A DNA stretch of 25,096 nucleotides from NCBI GenBank assembly GCA_035369485.1, contig DAOSMC010000006.1:1-25096 (forward strand). Direction: 5' to 3'. Source of the stretch: JAQVHD01 sp035369485. GTDB lineage: Bacteria; Patescibacteriota; Minisyncoccia; UBA6257; JAAZHW01. The first letter of the stretch is position 1. The number at the start of each line of letters is the position of its first letter. A program made the translations under genes and the position numbers. Below the pieces are notes generated by a model. The model worked only from the letters and a program-made list of their open reading frames with translations, did not search any database and was not told where the DNA came from. Shown piece after piece: positions 12,885-20,671 of this stretch.

Positions 12885-13586
12885 ATGGAAATAGGAGGTC
12901 TTCAAAAAACAACACTTATTGATTATCCGGGTAAGATTGCCTGCACGATTTTCTTAATAGGTTGTAATTTTCGTTGCCCATTTTGTTATTCGGCTGAGCT
13001 TGTTTTGCCAGAAAAAATTAAAAATCAGCCACGCATTGATAAAAAAGAGTTGTTTCGTTTTTTAAAAGAAAGACAGAAATATTTGGAAGGCGTGGTTATT
13101 TGTGGTGGAGAGCCAACCATTCATTCTGATCTGTCTGATTTTTTGTTGCAAATTAAAAAAATGGGTTATTTGATTAAATTAGATACCAACGGCACTCAAC
13201 CAGATGTAATAAAAAAATTAATTGATAAAAAACTTGTTGATTATATTGCAATGGACATTAAAGCGCCACTTGAAGAAGAGAAATATGCTGCAGCGAGTGG
13301 TGTCAAGGTTGATTTAGAAAAAATTAGACAAAGTATAGCGCTAATTAAAAATTCGGGTATTGATTATGAATTTCGGACAACTGTTGTTCCAACTATTCAT
13401 CAATTAGAAGATATTCTCAATATTGCTCAAGCGATTGCACCTGCCCAAAAATTTTATTTGCAAAATTTTCGACCCGAGAAAACCTTAAATGAAAATCTTT
13501 TGCAAGTTAAACCCTTTTCGGAAACAGATTTAGAAATGATACTAGAAAAAATTAAAAATTTATTTGAAGAGTGCAAGATAAGATAA
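12885..13586 (+). CDS. nrdG: NrdD-activating radical SAM enzyme (NrdG2 type)
   Basis: This radical SAM protein reductively cleaves S-adenosylmethionine to place the radical on the glycine of NrdD. The [4Fe-4S] motif is CNFRCPFC (Cys27, Cys31, Cys34), preceded by GGLQKTTLIDYPGKIACTIF (4-23), which is typical of the NrdG2 subgroup. VVICGGEPT (71-79) contains the GGEP SAM-binding motif, and LDTNGTQPDVI and DYIAMDIKAP follow as barrel strands. The 233-residue length fits NrdG2 rather than the shorter Escherichia coli NrdG (154 residues). It starts nine bases after nrdD, so the two are co-transcribed. A perfect hairpin lies 27 bases after its stop. Confidence 0.94.
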   Translation: MEIGGLQKTTLIDYPGKIACTIFLIGCNFRCPFCYSAELVLPEKIKNQPRIDKKELFRFLKERQKYLEGVVICGGEPTIHSDLSDFLLQIKKMGYLIKLDTNGTQPDVIKKLIDKKLVDYIAMDIKAPLEEEKYAAASGVKVDLEKIRQSIALIKNSGIDYEFRTTVVPTIHQLEDILNIAQAIAPAQKFYLQNFRPEKTLNENLLQVKPFSETDLEMILEKIKNLFEECKIR

Positions 13587-13612
13587 ATATATTCAGTAGG
13601 GTGGCGGCGAAC

Positions 13613-13649
13613 TGTTGGCGGCGAAATCTAAAAGATTTCGCCGCCAACA
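13613..13649. repeat. Intergenic GGCGG-type hairpin, 17-bp perfect stem
   Basis: Arms 13613-13629 and 13633-13649 are exact reverse complements with an AAA loop. The stem has a GGCGGCGAAAT core, and the nearby GGCGGCGAA at 13603-13611 repeats part of it. It lies between nrdG and the heat-shock promoter. No T-tract follows, so termination is uncertain. It matches the plan of the hairpins at 2735, 24928 and 25021. Confidence 0.8.
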
Positions 13650-13702
13650 TGCCGATTGGTTGCCGTTAATTATTAATAGACGATTATTATAGTTATTAAC
13701 AA

Positions 13703-13729
13703 TTAGCACTCTTGACATAAGAGTGCTAA
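13703..13729 (+). promoter_or_regulatory. CIRCE operator, binding site of HrcA
   Basis: TTAGCACTC, nine bases, GAGTGCTAA: this is an exact match to the CIRCE inverted repeat. HrcA dimers bind it and block transcription until heat or misfolded protein titrates the GroE chaperone. The nine-base spacer TTGACATAA contains the -35 hexamer of the promoter, so bound HrcA would cover it directly. Confidence 0.97.
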
Positions 13730-13740
13730 TTGAATATAAT
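13712..13740 (+). promoter_or_regulatory. Sigma-70-type promoter of the heat-shock operon
   Basis: TTGACA (13712-13717) and TATAAT (13735-13740) are both full consensus and exactly 17 bases apart. Transcription should begin near 13747, which rules out a translation start at the TTG at 13730 inside the promoter. The leader before the ATG at 13754 would be only about seven bases. Confidence 0.9.
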
Positions 13741-13753
13741 TGATTATAAAAAT

Positions 13754-14485
13754 ATGCTGAATGAACGACAGAAAAAAATAATAGATTTGATTATTAAAGA
13801 ATACAGTAAAAACCAGAAACCAGTTGGTTCAAGGTATTTTTGCCGAAAATATTTTCCTGATTTGAGTCCAGCAACGATCCGACGAGAATTCCATATTTTG
13901 ACTGATCAGAAATATTTGTTCCAACCGCATTGTTCCGCTGGCCGATTGCCTACCGATAAGGCTTATGATTGGTTTGTGCAAGAAAATTTAATAAACCGTC
14001 CGAGTCAAAAAGAAGAACTAGACCATTGGCAAAAAAAGCTCGTTGATTTAAAAAATAGTTCTTTTTCCGAAACAGCAAAAAGAATTGCCGCTCTGTGCGA
14101 TAGTTTAACAATTGGTTACTTGCCTTGGGAGCAATTAATTTATAAATACGGCTTTAAAAATCTTTTTGCGCGTCTTGTGGAAATAAATTTGAATGAATGG
14201 AAAACGATTTGGGAAGACATAGATCAATTGGATGATCGCTTAGAAAAAATTGCCAATCATTTAATGGAAGAAGAATTACAGATTTTTTTAGGAGAAGATA
14301 GTCCATTGACGCGTGATAGAAACCTCAGCGTTATTTCGTCGGTTATACCTTATAATCGGAGAAAAACGCTTCTTATTTTAATTGGTCCAAAGAATATGAT
14401 CTGCGAAAAAAATTTAAATATTTTAGAAGCAGCTCGCAATATTTTAAATCAGATTAATAATCAACAATATGGCAGAACAAAATAA
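13754..14485 (+). CDS. hrcA: Heat-inducible transcription repressor HrcA (short form)
   Basis: HrcA represses the chaperone operon by binding the CIRCE site 25 bases upstream. From the ATG at 13754 the protein is 243 residues and begins MLNERQKKIIDLIIKEY, the usual HrcA start. The winged helix-turn-helix lies at about 1-70, with SPATIRREFHIL (38-49) and the conserved QPHCSAGRLPTDKAYDWFV (57-75; usually QPHTSAGRVPTDKGYR). The C-terminal LLILIGPKNMICEKN (206-220) resembles the family's late conserved IGP motif. Typical HrcA is about 340 residues, so part of the GAF-like and dimerising region is shortened. A longer frame from TTG at 13730 would start inside the -10 region and is not credible. 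grpE overlaps its end by 17 bases. Confidence 0.93.
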   Translation: MLNERQKKIIDLIIKEYSKNQKPVGSRYFCRKYFPDLSPATIRREFHILTDQKYLFQPHCSAGRLPTDKAYDWFVQENLINRPSQKEELDHWQKKLVDLKNSSFSETAKRIAALCDSLTIGYLPWEQLIYKYGFKNLFARLVEINLNEWKTIWEDIDQLDDRLEKIANHLMEEELQIFLGEDSPLTRDRNLSVISSVIPYNRRKTLLILIGPKNMICEKNLNILEAARNILNQINNQQYGRTK

Positions 14486-15005
14486 AAACAATCAAATGGA
14501 TGCTGAGGAAAAAGAAATCAAAGAAAAACTGCAAGATTTAACGCAGAAATTAGAGGAATGCGAAAAATTAAAAGAAGAATATTTGAATGGTTGGCAAAGA
14601 GAACGGGCGGCATTTTTAAATTATCAAAAAGATACGAGCAAAAGAATAGAAGAAATAATTAAAATGGCCAATGAAGGATTAATCAGAGAATTATTGAGCG
14701 TGTTGGACAGCTTCGATATCTCAGTGAACTCTTTAAATGTAGAAGGCTTAACGCCTACTGAAAAAAATATTGTTCGCGGCATAGAGCTTATTAGAGGACA
14801 ATTATTAGATGTGCTGAAACAACAAGGATTAAAGGAAATTCAAGCGATCGGAAGTCAATTTGATCCTCATTTGCATGAAGCTATTGATATTGTAAAAGGA
14901 GGGAAGGATGGTGAAGTTGCAGAAGAACTAATCAAGGGTTATACGCTGAACGATAAAGTAATTCGTCCAGCAAAAGTAAAGGTCTTTAAAGAAGATAAAA
15001 AGTAG
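14469..15005 (+). CDS. grpE: Nucleotide exchange factor GrpE
   Basis: GrpE releases ADP from DnaK and so drives its cycle. The 178-residue protein has a charged N-terminal tail, a long dimerising helix (about 12-90: KEIKEKLQDLTQKLEECEKL, then NGWQRERAAFLNYQKD), and the C-terminal beta domain with GLKEIQAIGSQFDPHLHEAI (120-139) and GYTLNDKVIRPAKVKV (157-172), all standard family motifs. Its start lies inside hrcA (17-base overlap in another frame), so the two are likely translationally coupled. No Shine-Dalgarno sequence precedes the ATG. dnaK follows after 54 bases. Confidence 0.96.
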   Translation: MAEQNKNNQMDAEEKEIKEKLQDLTQKLEECEKLKEEYLNGWQRERAAFLNYQKDTSKRIEEIIKMANEGLIRELLSVLDSFDISVNSLNVEGLTPTEKNIVRGIELIRGQLLDVLKQQGLKEIQAIGSQFDPHLHEAIDIVKGGKDGEVAEELIKGYTLNDKVIRPAKVKVFKEDKK

Positions 15006-15059
15006 CAATTTTTATAATAAAAGGTCACGAATTTATTAAATTATTAAACAATAAAATAT

Positions 15060-16943
15060 ATGAGCAAAATATTGGGTATTGATTTAGGAACAACAAATTC
15101 GGCTATGGCTATTATAGAAGGTGGTCAGCCGAAAATTATTGAAAACAAAGAAGGAATGCGTACCACTCCTTCGGTTGTGGCGATTGCCAAAAACGGCGAG
15201 CGCCTCGTTGGTGTTTTAGCAAAAAGACAATCAGTTACCAATGCCCAAAACACCATTTTTTCTATTAAAAGATTAATTGGTCGGAAATATACCGATTCGG
15301 AAGTGCAACGCGATAAAAAGTGGTTGCCTTATGAAATTAGAGAATCTGCAAGTGGTGGCGTTGAGGTAAAAATGGGTGATCAATGGTATCGACCAGAAGA
15401 AATTTCAGCAATGATTTTACAAAAATTAAAGACAGATGCAGAAGAAAAGTTAGGTGAAAAAATTGAGGAAGCTATTATTACTGTGCCGGCTTATTTTGAT
15501 GATAGTCAAAGACAGGCTACAAAAAACGCAGGAGAAATAGCTGGTTTTAAGGTTCGAAGAATTTTAAATGAGCCAACAGCTGCGGCTTTGGCTTATGGAT
15601 TAAATAAAAAGACAAATGAAAGAATTGTGGTTTATGATTTTGGTGGTGGTACTTTTGATATTTCCATTTTGCAAGTTTCTGAAGATACGGTTGAGGTAAT
15701 TTCAACAGGTGGAGATACTCATTTGGGAGGCGATGATTTTGATCAACGCATTATTAATTACTTTGTAGAAGAGTTTAAGAAGCGAGAAGGAATTGATCTT
15801 TCAAAAGATCTTTTAGCTGTGCAGCGCTTAAAGGAAGCAGCAGAGCGCGCCAAGCATGAATTATCAACCGTTCTTGAAACAGACGTCAATTTACCATTTA
15901 TTACCTCCGACGCTTCTGGCCCTAAACATTTCGAAATGAAATTAACACGTGCAAAATTAGAAGAATTGGTAAAGGATTATATTGATCGCTCTGTTGAATT
16001 AGTCAAGCAAACTCTGGCAGAAAAAAATCTGAAAACTTCAGATATTGATGAAGTTATTTTAGTCGGTGGTCAAACACGAATGCCTGCTATACAAGAAGCA
16101 GTGAAAAAATTTTTTGGCAAAGAACCTCACAAAGGTATTAATCCAGACGAAGTAGTAGCAATGGGAGCAGCTGTCGAAGGTGGTATTTTACAGGGCGAAG
16201 TCAGAGATGTATTGCTTTTGGACGTTACTCCGCTTTCTTTGGGCATTGAAACGCTTGGCGGCGTGTTTACAAAAATCATTGAAAAGAACACAACCATTCC
16301 TGTTTCAAAGTCTCAAATTTTTTCAACTGCCGCTGATAATCAGACGTCGGTTGAAATTCATGTGCTTCAAGGCGAAAGAGAAATGGCTGCTGATAATAAA
16401 ACACTGGCTCGTTTTATTCTGGACGGCATTCCGCCTGCTCCACGAGGCGTGCCTCAAATTGAAGTAACTTTTGATATTGATGCGAATGGCATTTTGAAAG
16501 TAACTGCTAAAGACAAGGCAACTGGCAAGGAACAATCTGTTCGTATTGAAGCATCAACCGGTTTGACTAAAGAAGAAATTGAAAAGATGAAAAGAGAAGC
16601 TGAACAGCATTTAAGTGAAGATAAAAGAAAGAGAGAGTTGGTTGAAACTAAAAATCAAGCAGAAAATACCATTTATCTTGCTGAAAAAACTTTACGCGAA
16701 GCAGGAGAAAAGATTACTCCTGAAGATCGCAAAGAAGTGGAAGATAAAATTAATGATTTAAAACAAGTGCTAGGAGGGGACGATCTCGAAAATATCAAAA
16801 AGCGATTGGAAGATTTATCTTTGGCAATTTCAAAAATTGGTGCTAAAATGTATCAAGGTGGTCAACAAACTAATAATCCCAATAATCCCGACAATTCTTC
16901 ATCCGATGATAACAAACCAGAAGATGCAGAATTTAAGGATTAA
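15060..16943 (+). CDS. dnaK: Chaperone DnaK (Hsp70)
   Basis: DnaK binds exposed hydrophobic peptides in an ATP-dependent cycle with DnaJ and GrpE. The 627-residue protein has the ATPase domain (1-about 380) with GIDLGTTNSAMAI (6-18), RRILNEPTAAALAYGL (170-185), VYDFGGGTFDISIL and ILVGGQTRMPAIQ. The substrate-binding domain follows with LLLDVTPLSLGIETLGG and NTTIPVSKSQIFSTA, then a helical lid and a disordered Asn/Pro/Asp-rich tail ending DAEFKD. Length and motifs are normal. The 54-base gap to grpE contains no terminator that I can see. A membrane-protein gene, rather than dnaJ, comes next, eleven bases downstream. Confidence 0.98.
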   Translation: MSKILGIDLGTTNSAMAIIEGGQPKIIENKEGMRTTPSVVAIAKNGERLVGVLAKRQSVTNAQNTIFSIKRLIGRKYTDSEVQRDKKWLPYEIRESASGGVEVKMGDQWYRPEEISAMILQKLKTDAEEKLGEKIEEAIITVPAYFDDSQRQATKNAGEIAGFKVRRILNEPTAAALAYGLNKKTNERIVVYDFGGGTFDISILQVSEDTVEVISTGGDTHLGGDDFDQRIINYFVEEFKKREGIDLSKDLLAVQRLKEAAERAKHELSTVLETDVNLPFITSDASGPKHFEMKLTRAKLEELVKDYIDRSVELVKQTLAEKNLKTSDIDEVILVGGQTRMPAIQEAVKKFFGKEPHKGINPDEVVAMGAAVEGGILQGEVRDVLLLDVTPLSLGIETLGGVFTKIIEKNTTIPVSKSQIFSTAADNQTSVEIHVLQGEREMAADNKTLARFILDGIPPAPRGVPQIEVTFDIDANGILKVTAKDKATGKEQSVRIEASTGLTKEEIEKMKREAEQHLSEDKRKRELVETKNQAENTIYLAEKTLREAGEKITPEDRKEVEDKINDLKQVLGGDDLENIKKRLEDLSLAISKIGAKMYQGGQQTNNPNNPDNSSSDDNKPEDAEFKD

Positions 16944-16954
16944 TAGGGAATCCT

Positions 16955-18007
16955 ATGGCTATCTTGGAAATTTTTTCTAGTACCAATCATTCTACAGAAA
17001 AATCTAACTATTGGTGGAAAATTCTTATTTTTACCGTTTTGGCCTTAATTACAGCTTCATTGGCTGGAGCGAGTTTGGGCTATCTTTTTTTGGGGAAATC
17101 ATTTTTAGGGTTTTCCTCATTTTGGGGATTCTTGATTTTTCTTTGTCTGTTTGGCCTTTTCTTTATTATGGAGAGTTTGTTTGCTCAAGGAGCGCGTTTT
17201 GGAGCGGTTTTGCTGGAAAGCTTCATTTTCGCACTGAGTTTTTATGCGATTAGGATTGGATTTTCAAAATTTAATGGGTTTATGTTGATGTGGAGCTTGG
17301 GCGTATGGTTGTTGTTTCTGCTATGTTTGTGGGGTGGGCGATTTAAGATGCGTCAGCGAAAATCCGATTTGCTACGATTAAAATGGAATGAAATGGTCAA
17401 AGGCGGCTTGGCATTGGTATTGATAGGCGTTAATTTATTTATCTGTTTGCAATGGATGGGCAATGTTCTTATTCAGCCAGATCGATTATTTACTCAAAAA
17501 ACCGTTGATATGATTTTAAAACCAGCTACTCCGCTATTGCAAGTCTATTTCACTGATTTTGATCCTTATATGACTGTAGACGCCTTTACAAAAAGCGTTA
17601 TTTCGGAACAGGTAGAATCAATGTTTGTTCAATCCGAAGATAGTAAGAATTACATTCCTAAAAATATAATAGAACAGCAAAAAAAGGATTTGATTGAACA
17701 GAACAGTTTTGCCTTTAAAAGTCAGTTAGGTGAATTACTGGGATTTCCCCTGAGTGGTACTGAACAAATTAACACAGTAGTTTTCCAATTTTTATGGATG
17801 AAATTCCAATCTTTAAGCATTGCAACGAAGCAGTATATTATTTTAGGAATTTCATTTTTAATGTTTCTTGTTTTTCGCATTCTAGCTATTTTTATAGGCT
17901 GGGTAATTCAAATGATCGGGTGGTTTATCTATGAGTTATTATTGGCAGGAGGTTTTGGAGCAGTAAAAATTGAAATGAAAAATAAAGAAGATCTTGTTTT
18001 ATTTTAG
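16955..18007 (+). CDS. Unknown polytopic membrane protein between dnaK and dnaJ
   Basis: I do not recognise this 350-residue protein. Hydrophobic segments lie at about 22-46, 52-75, 82-103, 108-127, 148-168 and 292-335 (the last long enough for two), so six or seven membrane helices are likely. The basic loop GGRFKMRQRKSDLLRLKW (127-144) suggests that this side is cytoplasmic, which would put the roughly 120-residue soluble part (170-290) outside. That part contains DFDPYMTVDAFTKSVISEQV and a LGELLGFPLSGTEQ stretch, with no motif known to me. It starts eleven bases after dnaK with a weak AGGGA upstream and ends 13 bases before dnaJ, so it belongs to the CIRCE-controlled operon. A role in membrane stress would fit the place but is a guess. 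An ORF in a second frame inside it is a shadow. Confidence 0.85.
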   Translation: MAILEIFSSTNHSTEKSNYWWKILIFTVLALITASLAGASLGYLFLGKSFLGFSSFWGFLIFLCLFGLFFIMESLFAQGARFGAVLLESFIFALSFYAIRIGFSKFNGFMLMWSLGVWLLFLLCLWGGRFKMRQRKSDLLRLKWNEMVKGGLALVLIGVNLFICLQWMGNVLIQPDRLFTQKTVDMILKPATPLLQVYFTDFDPYMTVDAFTKSVISEQVESMFVQSEDSKNYIPKNIIEQQKKDLIEQNSFAFKSQLGELLGFPLSGTEQINTVVFQFLWMKFQSLSIATKQYIILGISFLMFLVFRILAIFIGWVIQMIGWFIYELLLAGGFGAVKIEMKNKEDLVLF

Positions 18008-18020
18008 AATTTTTTAATTT

Positions 18021-19154
18021 ATGGAGAAAAAAGATTATTATAAAATATTAGGTGTTAATCGTAACGCTTCTCAAGAGGAAATCAAAAAAGCTTTTTACAA
18101 ATTGGCCCATCAATATCATCCGGATAAGGCCGGTGGTAACGAAGAAAAATTTAAAGAGATTAATGAAGCCTACCAAGTTTTATCAGATGAGAATAAAAGA
18201 CGGCAGTATGATCAATTCGGTCAAACTTTTGAAGGAGCAGGCGCGAGTCCAAATTGGGGTTTTGACTTTTCTAATTTTGGTCAGGGCGGTTTTAACAATA
18301 GTTTCGGATCAAAGGTAGATTTTGATTTTTCTGATTTAGGCCTTGATGAAGATTTGGGTGATATTTTTAATAATATTTTTGGTGGATTTAATACCGGTCA
18401 GCGAAAGAGAAAAAAAGTTCAGTACGGATCAGACGTTCGGTTGATGATCGAAATTTCTTTGGAAGAGGTAGCAACCGGCGTGGTCAAAGAAATCGAATAC
18501 AATACATTTGTAAAATGTGATCATTGTCAAGGTCGTGGTTACGAAGAAGGATCAGGATTTAAAACTTGTCCCACTTGTAATGGTCGCGGTGAAATTAAAG
18601 AAATACGGCAGAGTTTTTTTGGGTCTTTGAGTCAGGTGAAAATTTGTCCCGAATGTGGTGGTGAAGGTAAAATTCCTGAAAAAATTTGTTCTTTTTGTAA
18701 AGGCCATGGACGTGTAAAGGGTAAAAAAAGAATTTCATTGAAAATTGAGCCGGGGATTAATGATGGTCAAATTATTCGCGTTGCTGGTGGTGGCGAGGAT
18801 GGAGAAAAAAATGGACCATCCGGTGATCTTTATGTTGAAGTACGCGTGAAACCTCACTCTCTTTTCAAGCGCGAGGGGGCAGATCTTATTTATCAAACTT
18901 CCATTCCTGTGCTTGAAGCAATTCTCGGGACAGAAAAAGAAATTCCCACCATTTATGGCAAGCCGATTATTCTTAAAATTCCGGCCGGTATTGACTCGGG
19001 AAAAATTTTACGTGTTCGCAATAAAGGATTGCCTTATTTTGGTCGGCGTGGTTATGGCGATCTGCTAGTTCACATTAAAGTAAAAATTCCCAAAAAAGTT
19101 TCTTCAAAAGCCAAAAAAATTTTAGAAGATCTCAGAGGTGAATTAAATGATTAA
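18021..19154 (+). CDS. dnaJ: Chaperone DnaJ (Hsp40)
   Basis: DnaJ delivers clients to DnaK and stimulates its ATPase. The 377-residue type I protein has a J-domain (1-70) with HPD at 33-35, and a Gly/Phe-rich linker, unusually rich in Asp-Phe (about 71-128: FDFSNFGQGG, VDFDFSDLGLDEDLGD). It also has a zinc domain with four CxxCxGxG repeats (CDHCQGRG 166-173, CPTCNGRG 183-190, CPECGGEG 209-216, CSFCKGHG 223-230) and the two C-terminal client-binding domains. Length is normal. It begins 13 bases after the membrane-protein gene with no ribosome binding site, and its last eight bases overlap the next gene. Confidence 0.97.
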   Translation: MEKKDYYKILGVNRNASQEEIKKAFYKLAHQYHPDKAGGNEEKFKEINEAYQVLSDENKRRQYDQFGQTFEGAGASPNWGFDFSNFGQGGFNNSFGSKVDFDFSDLGLDEDLGDIFNNIFGGFNTGQRKRKKVQYGSDVRLMIEISLEEVATGVVKEIEYNTFVKCDHCQGRGYEEGSGFKTCPTCNGRGEIKEIRQSFFGSLSQVKICPECGGEGKIPEKICSFCKGHGRVKGKKRISLKIEPGINDGQIIRVAGGGEDGEKNGPSGDLYVEVRVKPHSLFKREGADLIYQTSIPVLEAILGTEKEIPTIYGKPIILKIPAGIDSGKILRVRNKGLPYFGRRGYGDLLVHIKVKIPKKVSSKAKKILEDLRGELND

Positions 19155-20175
19155 AAATATGAACATTGCTCTCACTTATAATTTACGTCGCGTGAAAAAA
19201 CTATCCAAAAATAAAAAAGTAATTCAAAATATTGATTTTGACGATCCAAAAACCATCCAAGGGATTAAAAAATCTCTTGAATGTTTAGGTCACAAGGTTT
19301 TTCTTGTTGAGGCCGATGAAAACGCCTACTTCAAATTTAAAAGGTTACAAAAGCGTATTGATTTAGTTTTTAATTATAGCGAAGGATTGCACGGTAAAGA
19401 TCGTGAAGCTCAAATTCCAGCCATGCTTGAAATGCTCCGAATTCCTTATACGGGCGGATCACCTTTGGCGTATGCCATTGGTTTGAATAAAACCAAAACC
19501 AAAGAAATTTTAAGTTATCATCGTATTGCTACGCCAAAATGGCAAGTTTTTAAAACCGGTCGGGAAAAATTAGATCGTCATCTAAAATTTCCTTTAATCG
19601 TAAAGCCTCAATCCGAAGGTTCCAGCAAAGGAATTTTTATAAAAAGCTTAGTCAAAAACGAAAAAGAATTAAGAAAAATTGTTAAAGAGGAAATTAATGA
19701 TTACCATCAACCGATAATAGCAGAAGAATTTTTGTCAGGTCGCGAATTTACTGTTGGCGTGTTGGGTTGTCCGCCAAAAGTTTTGCCTATTATTGAAGTA
19801 CGTTTTGATGAATTGCCAAAAGGTATTCCTAAATTTGATCATTTTGAGGCTAAATGGCTTTATGATAATCCGAAATTTAAAGCTGATCCTTTACTATGTC
19901 CAGCGCCCATTACAGCAAAATTAAAAAAAGAAATTGAAGATATGGTTTTAAAAGCCTTTGAAGTTTTAGAAATGGCCGATTGGGCTAGATTTGATTTGCG
20001 TTTAGATCAACAAGGGCGGCCAAATATTTTAGAAGTAAATTGTCCAGCTGGTTTAAATCCAGATCCAAAAGAAAATTCGCGTTTTCCGCGCGCTGCTCGC
20101 GTGGCTGGTTTAAGCTTTGAAGAATTACTGCAGGAGATCATCAATTCTGCTGTTAAAAGGCAGGAGATAAAATAA
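19147..20175 (+). CDS. D-alanine-D-alanine-ligase-like ATP-grasp protein
   Basis: The 342-residue protein has the ATP-grasp fold of the D-Ala-D-Ala ligase group, which joins a carboxylate to an amine via an acyl phosphate. Visible parts are FNYSEGLHGKDREAQIPAMLE (75-95, key Glu79 and Arg86), IPYTGGSPLAYAIGLNK (99-115), FPLIVKPQSEGSSKGIF (148-164) for ATP binding, and DLRLDQQGRPNILEVNCPAGLNP (283-305), with metal-binding Asp, Glu297 and Asn299. FNYSEG replaces the FPVLHG of classical Ddl. This fits the broad uncharacterised Ddl-like branch, so a peptidoglycan role is possible but unproven. The ATG at 19147 overlaps dnaJ by eight bases; an in-frame ATG at 19159 is an equally good start. The overlap suggests coupling to the heat-shock operon. 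Confidence 0.85.
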   Translation: MIKNMNIALTYNLRRVKKLSKNKKVIQNIDFDDPKTIQGIKKSLECLGHKVFLVEADENAYFKFKRLQKRIDLVFNYSEGLHGKDREAQIPAMLEMLRIPYTGGSPLAYAIGLNKTKTKEILSYHRIATPKWQVFKTGREKLDRHLKFPLIVKPQSEGSSKGIFIKSLVKNEKELRKIVKEEINDYHQPIIAEEFLSGREFTVGVLGCPPKVLPIIEVRFDELPKGIPKFDHFEAKWLYDNPKFKADPLLCPAPITAKLKKEIEDMVLKAFEVLEMADWARFDLRLDQQGRPNILEVNCPAGLNPDPKENSRFPRAARVAGLSFEELLQEIINSAVKRQEIK

Positions 20176-20509
20176 AAGTTTTATACTTAAAGCAAAAAGA
20201 TTGTTACATCGATCGTATCTAAAACGAATTGATGTTAGTTTTACATCAATTATTCCTATTGTGAAATTGATAAAAAGATTTTTAAAACCGACTGGCGAAG
20301 CGGTCATACTAATTAAACCTCAGTTTGAAGTAGGAAGAGGTAATTTAAATAAAAGAGGCGTAGTAAAAGATCTTTCAAGATCTCAGCAGGCAGTAAAAGA
20401 AATTCTCAGAATTGTACAGAGGGAAGGCCATAGAATTAAAGGCCCGATAGCCTCCAGTCTTAAAGGAAGGGCAGGAAATCAGGAATTCATTCTTTATTTA
20501 AAAATGTGA
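20171..20509 (+). pseudogene. C-terminal fragment of TlyA/FtsJ-type rRNA methyltransferase
   Basis: From the stop at 20168-20170 the frame is open to a TGA at 20507-20509. The part from IDVSFTSIIPIVKLI onward matches the C-terminal half of TlyA-like 2'-O-methyltransferases: LKPTGEAVILIKPQFEVGRG, a KRGVVKD motif, and a terminal GRAGNQEFILYL. The N-terminal S4 RNA-binding domain and the SAM-binding first half of the methyltransferase (about 150 residues) are missing, together with the first catalytic Lys. The only starts are TTG or internal codons. It is therefore most likely a decayed remnant. A short expressed protein cannot be excluded. It is the only frame in the window ending in TGA, and it follows the ligase gene directly. 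Confidence 0.7.
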
Positions 20510-20551
20510 TAAAATAAGGTAAAAAGAGGCTTTTTCAAGCAGATTTTTGAT

Positions 20552-20580
20552 TTGACTTTTATCTTTTTATGTGCTATAAT
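20552..20580 (+). promoter_or_regulatory. Extended -10 promoter of the coiled-coil gene pair
   Basis: TTGACT (20552-20557) is 17 bases from a consensus TATAAT (20575-20580), which is preceded by TGC, giving an extended -10. Transcription would begin near 20587, leaving a leader of about 85 bases before the ATG at 20672, the longest in the window. The leader holds no clear hairpin or ribosome binding site. Confidence 0.75.
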
Positions 20581-20671
20581 AAAATATAGGGGATTAAAAA
20601 GGAATAGACTAGATTTTGCTTAATTTTAAATTCGGAATTATAATATAAATAAGTCGATAAAAAATAAAAAC

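Noticed and set aside
13730..13753. TTG start eight codons before the hrcA ATG
   Set aside because: It lies between the -35 and -10 boxes, upstream of the predicted transcript start, and the MLNERQKK start matches the family.
16180..16535. Frames inside dnaK on both strands
   Set aside because: They are shadows of a clearly conserved dnaK reading frame.
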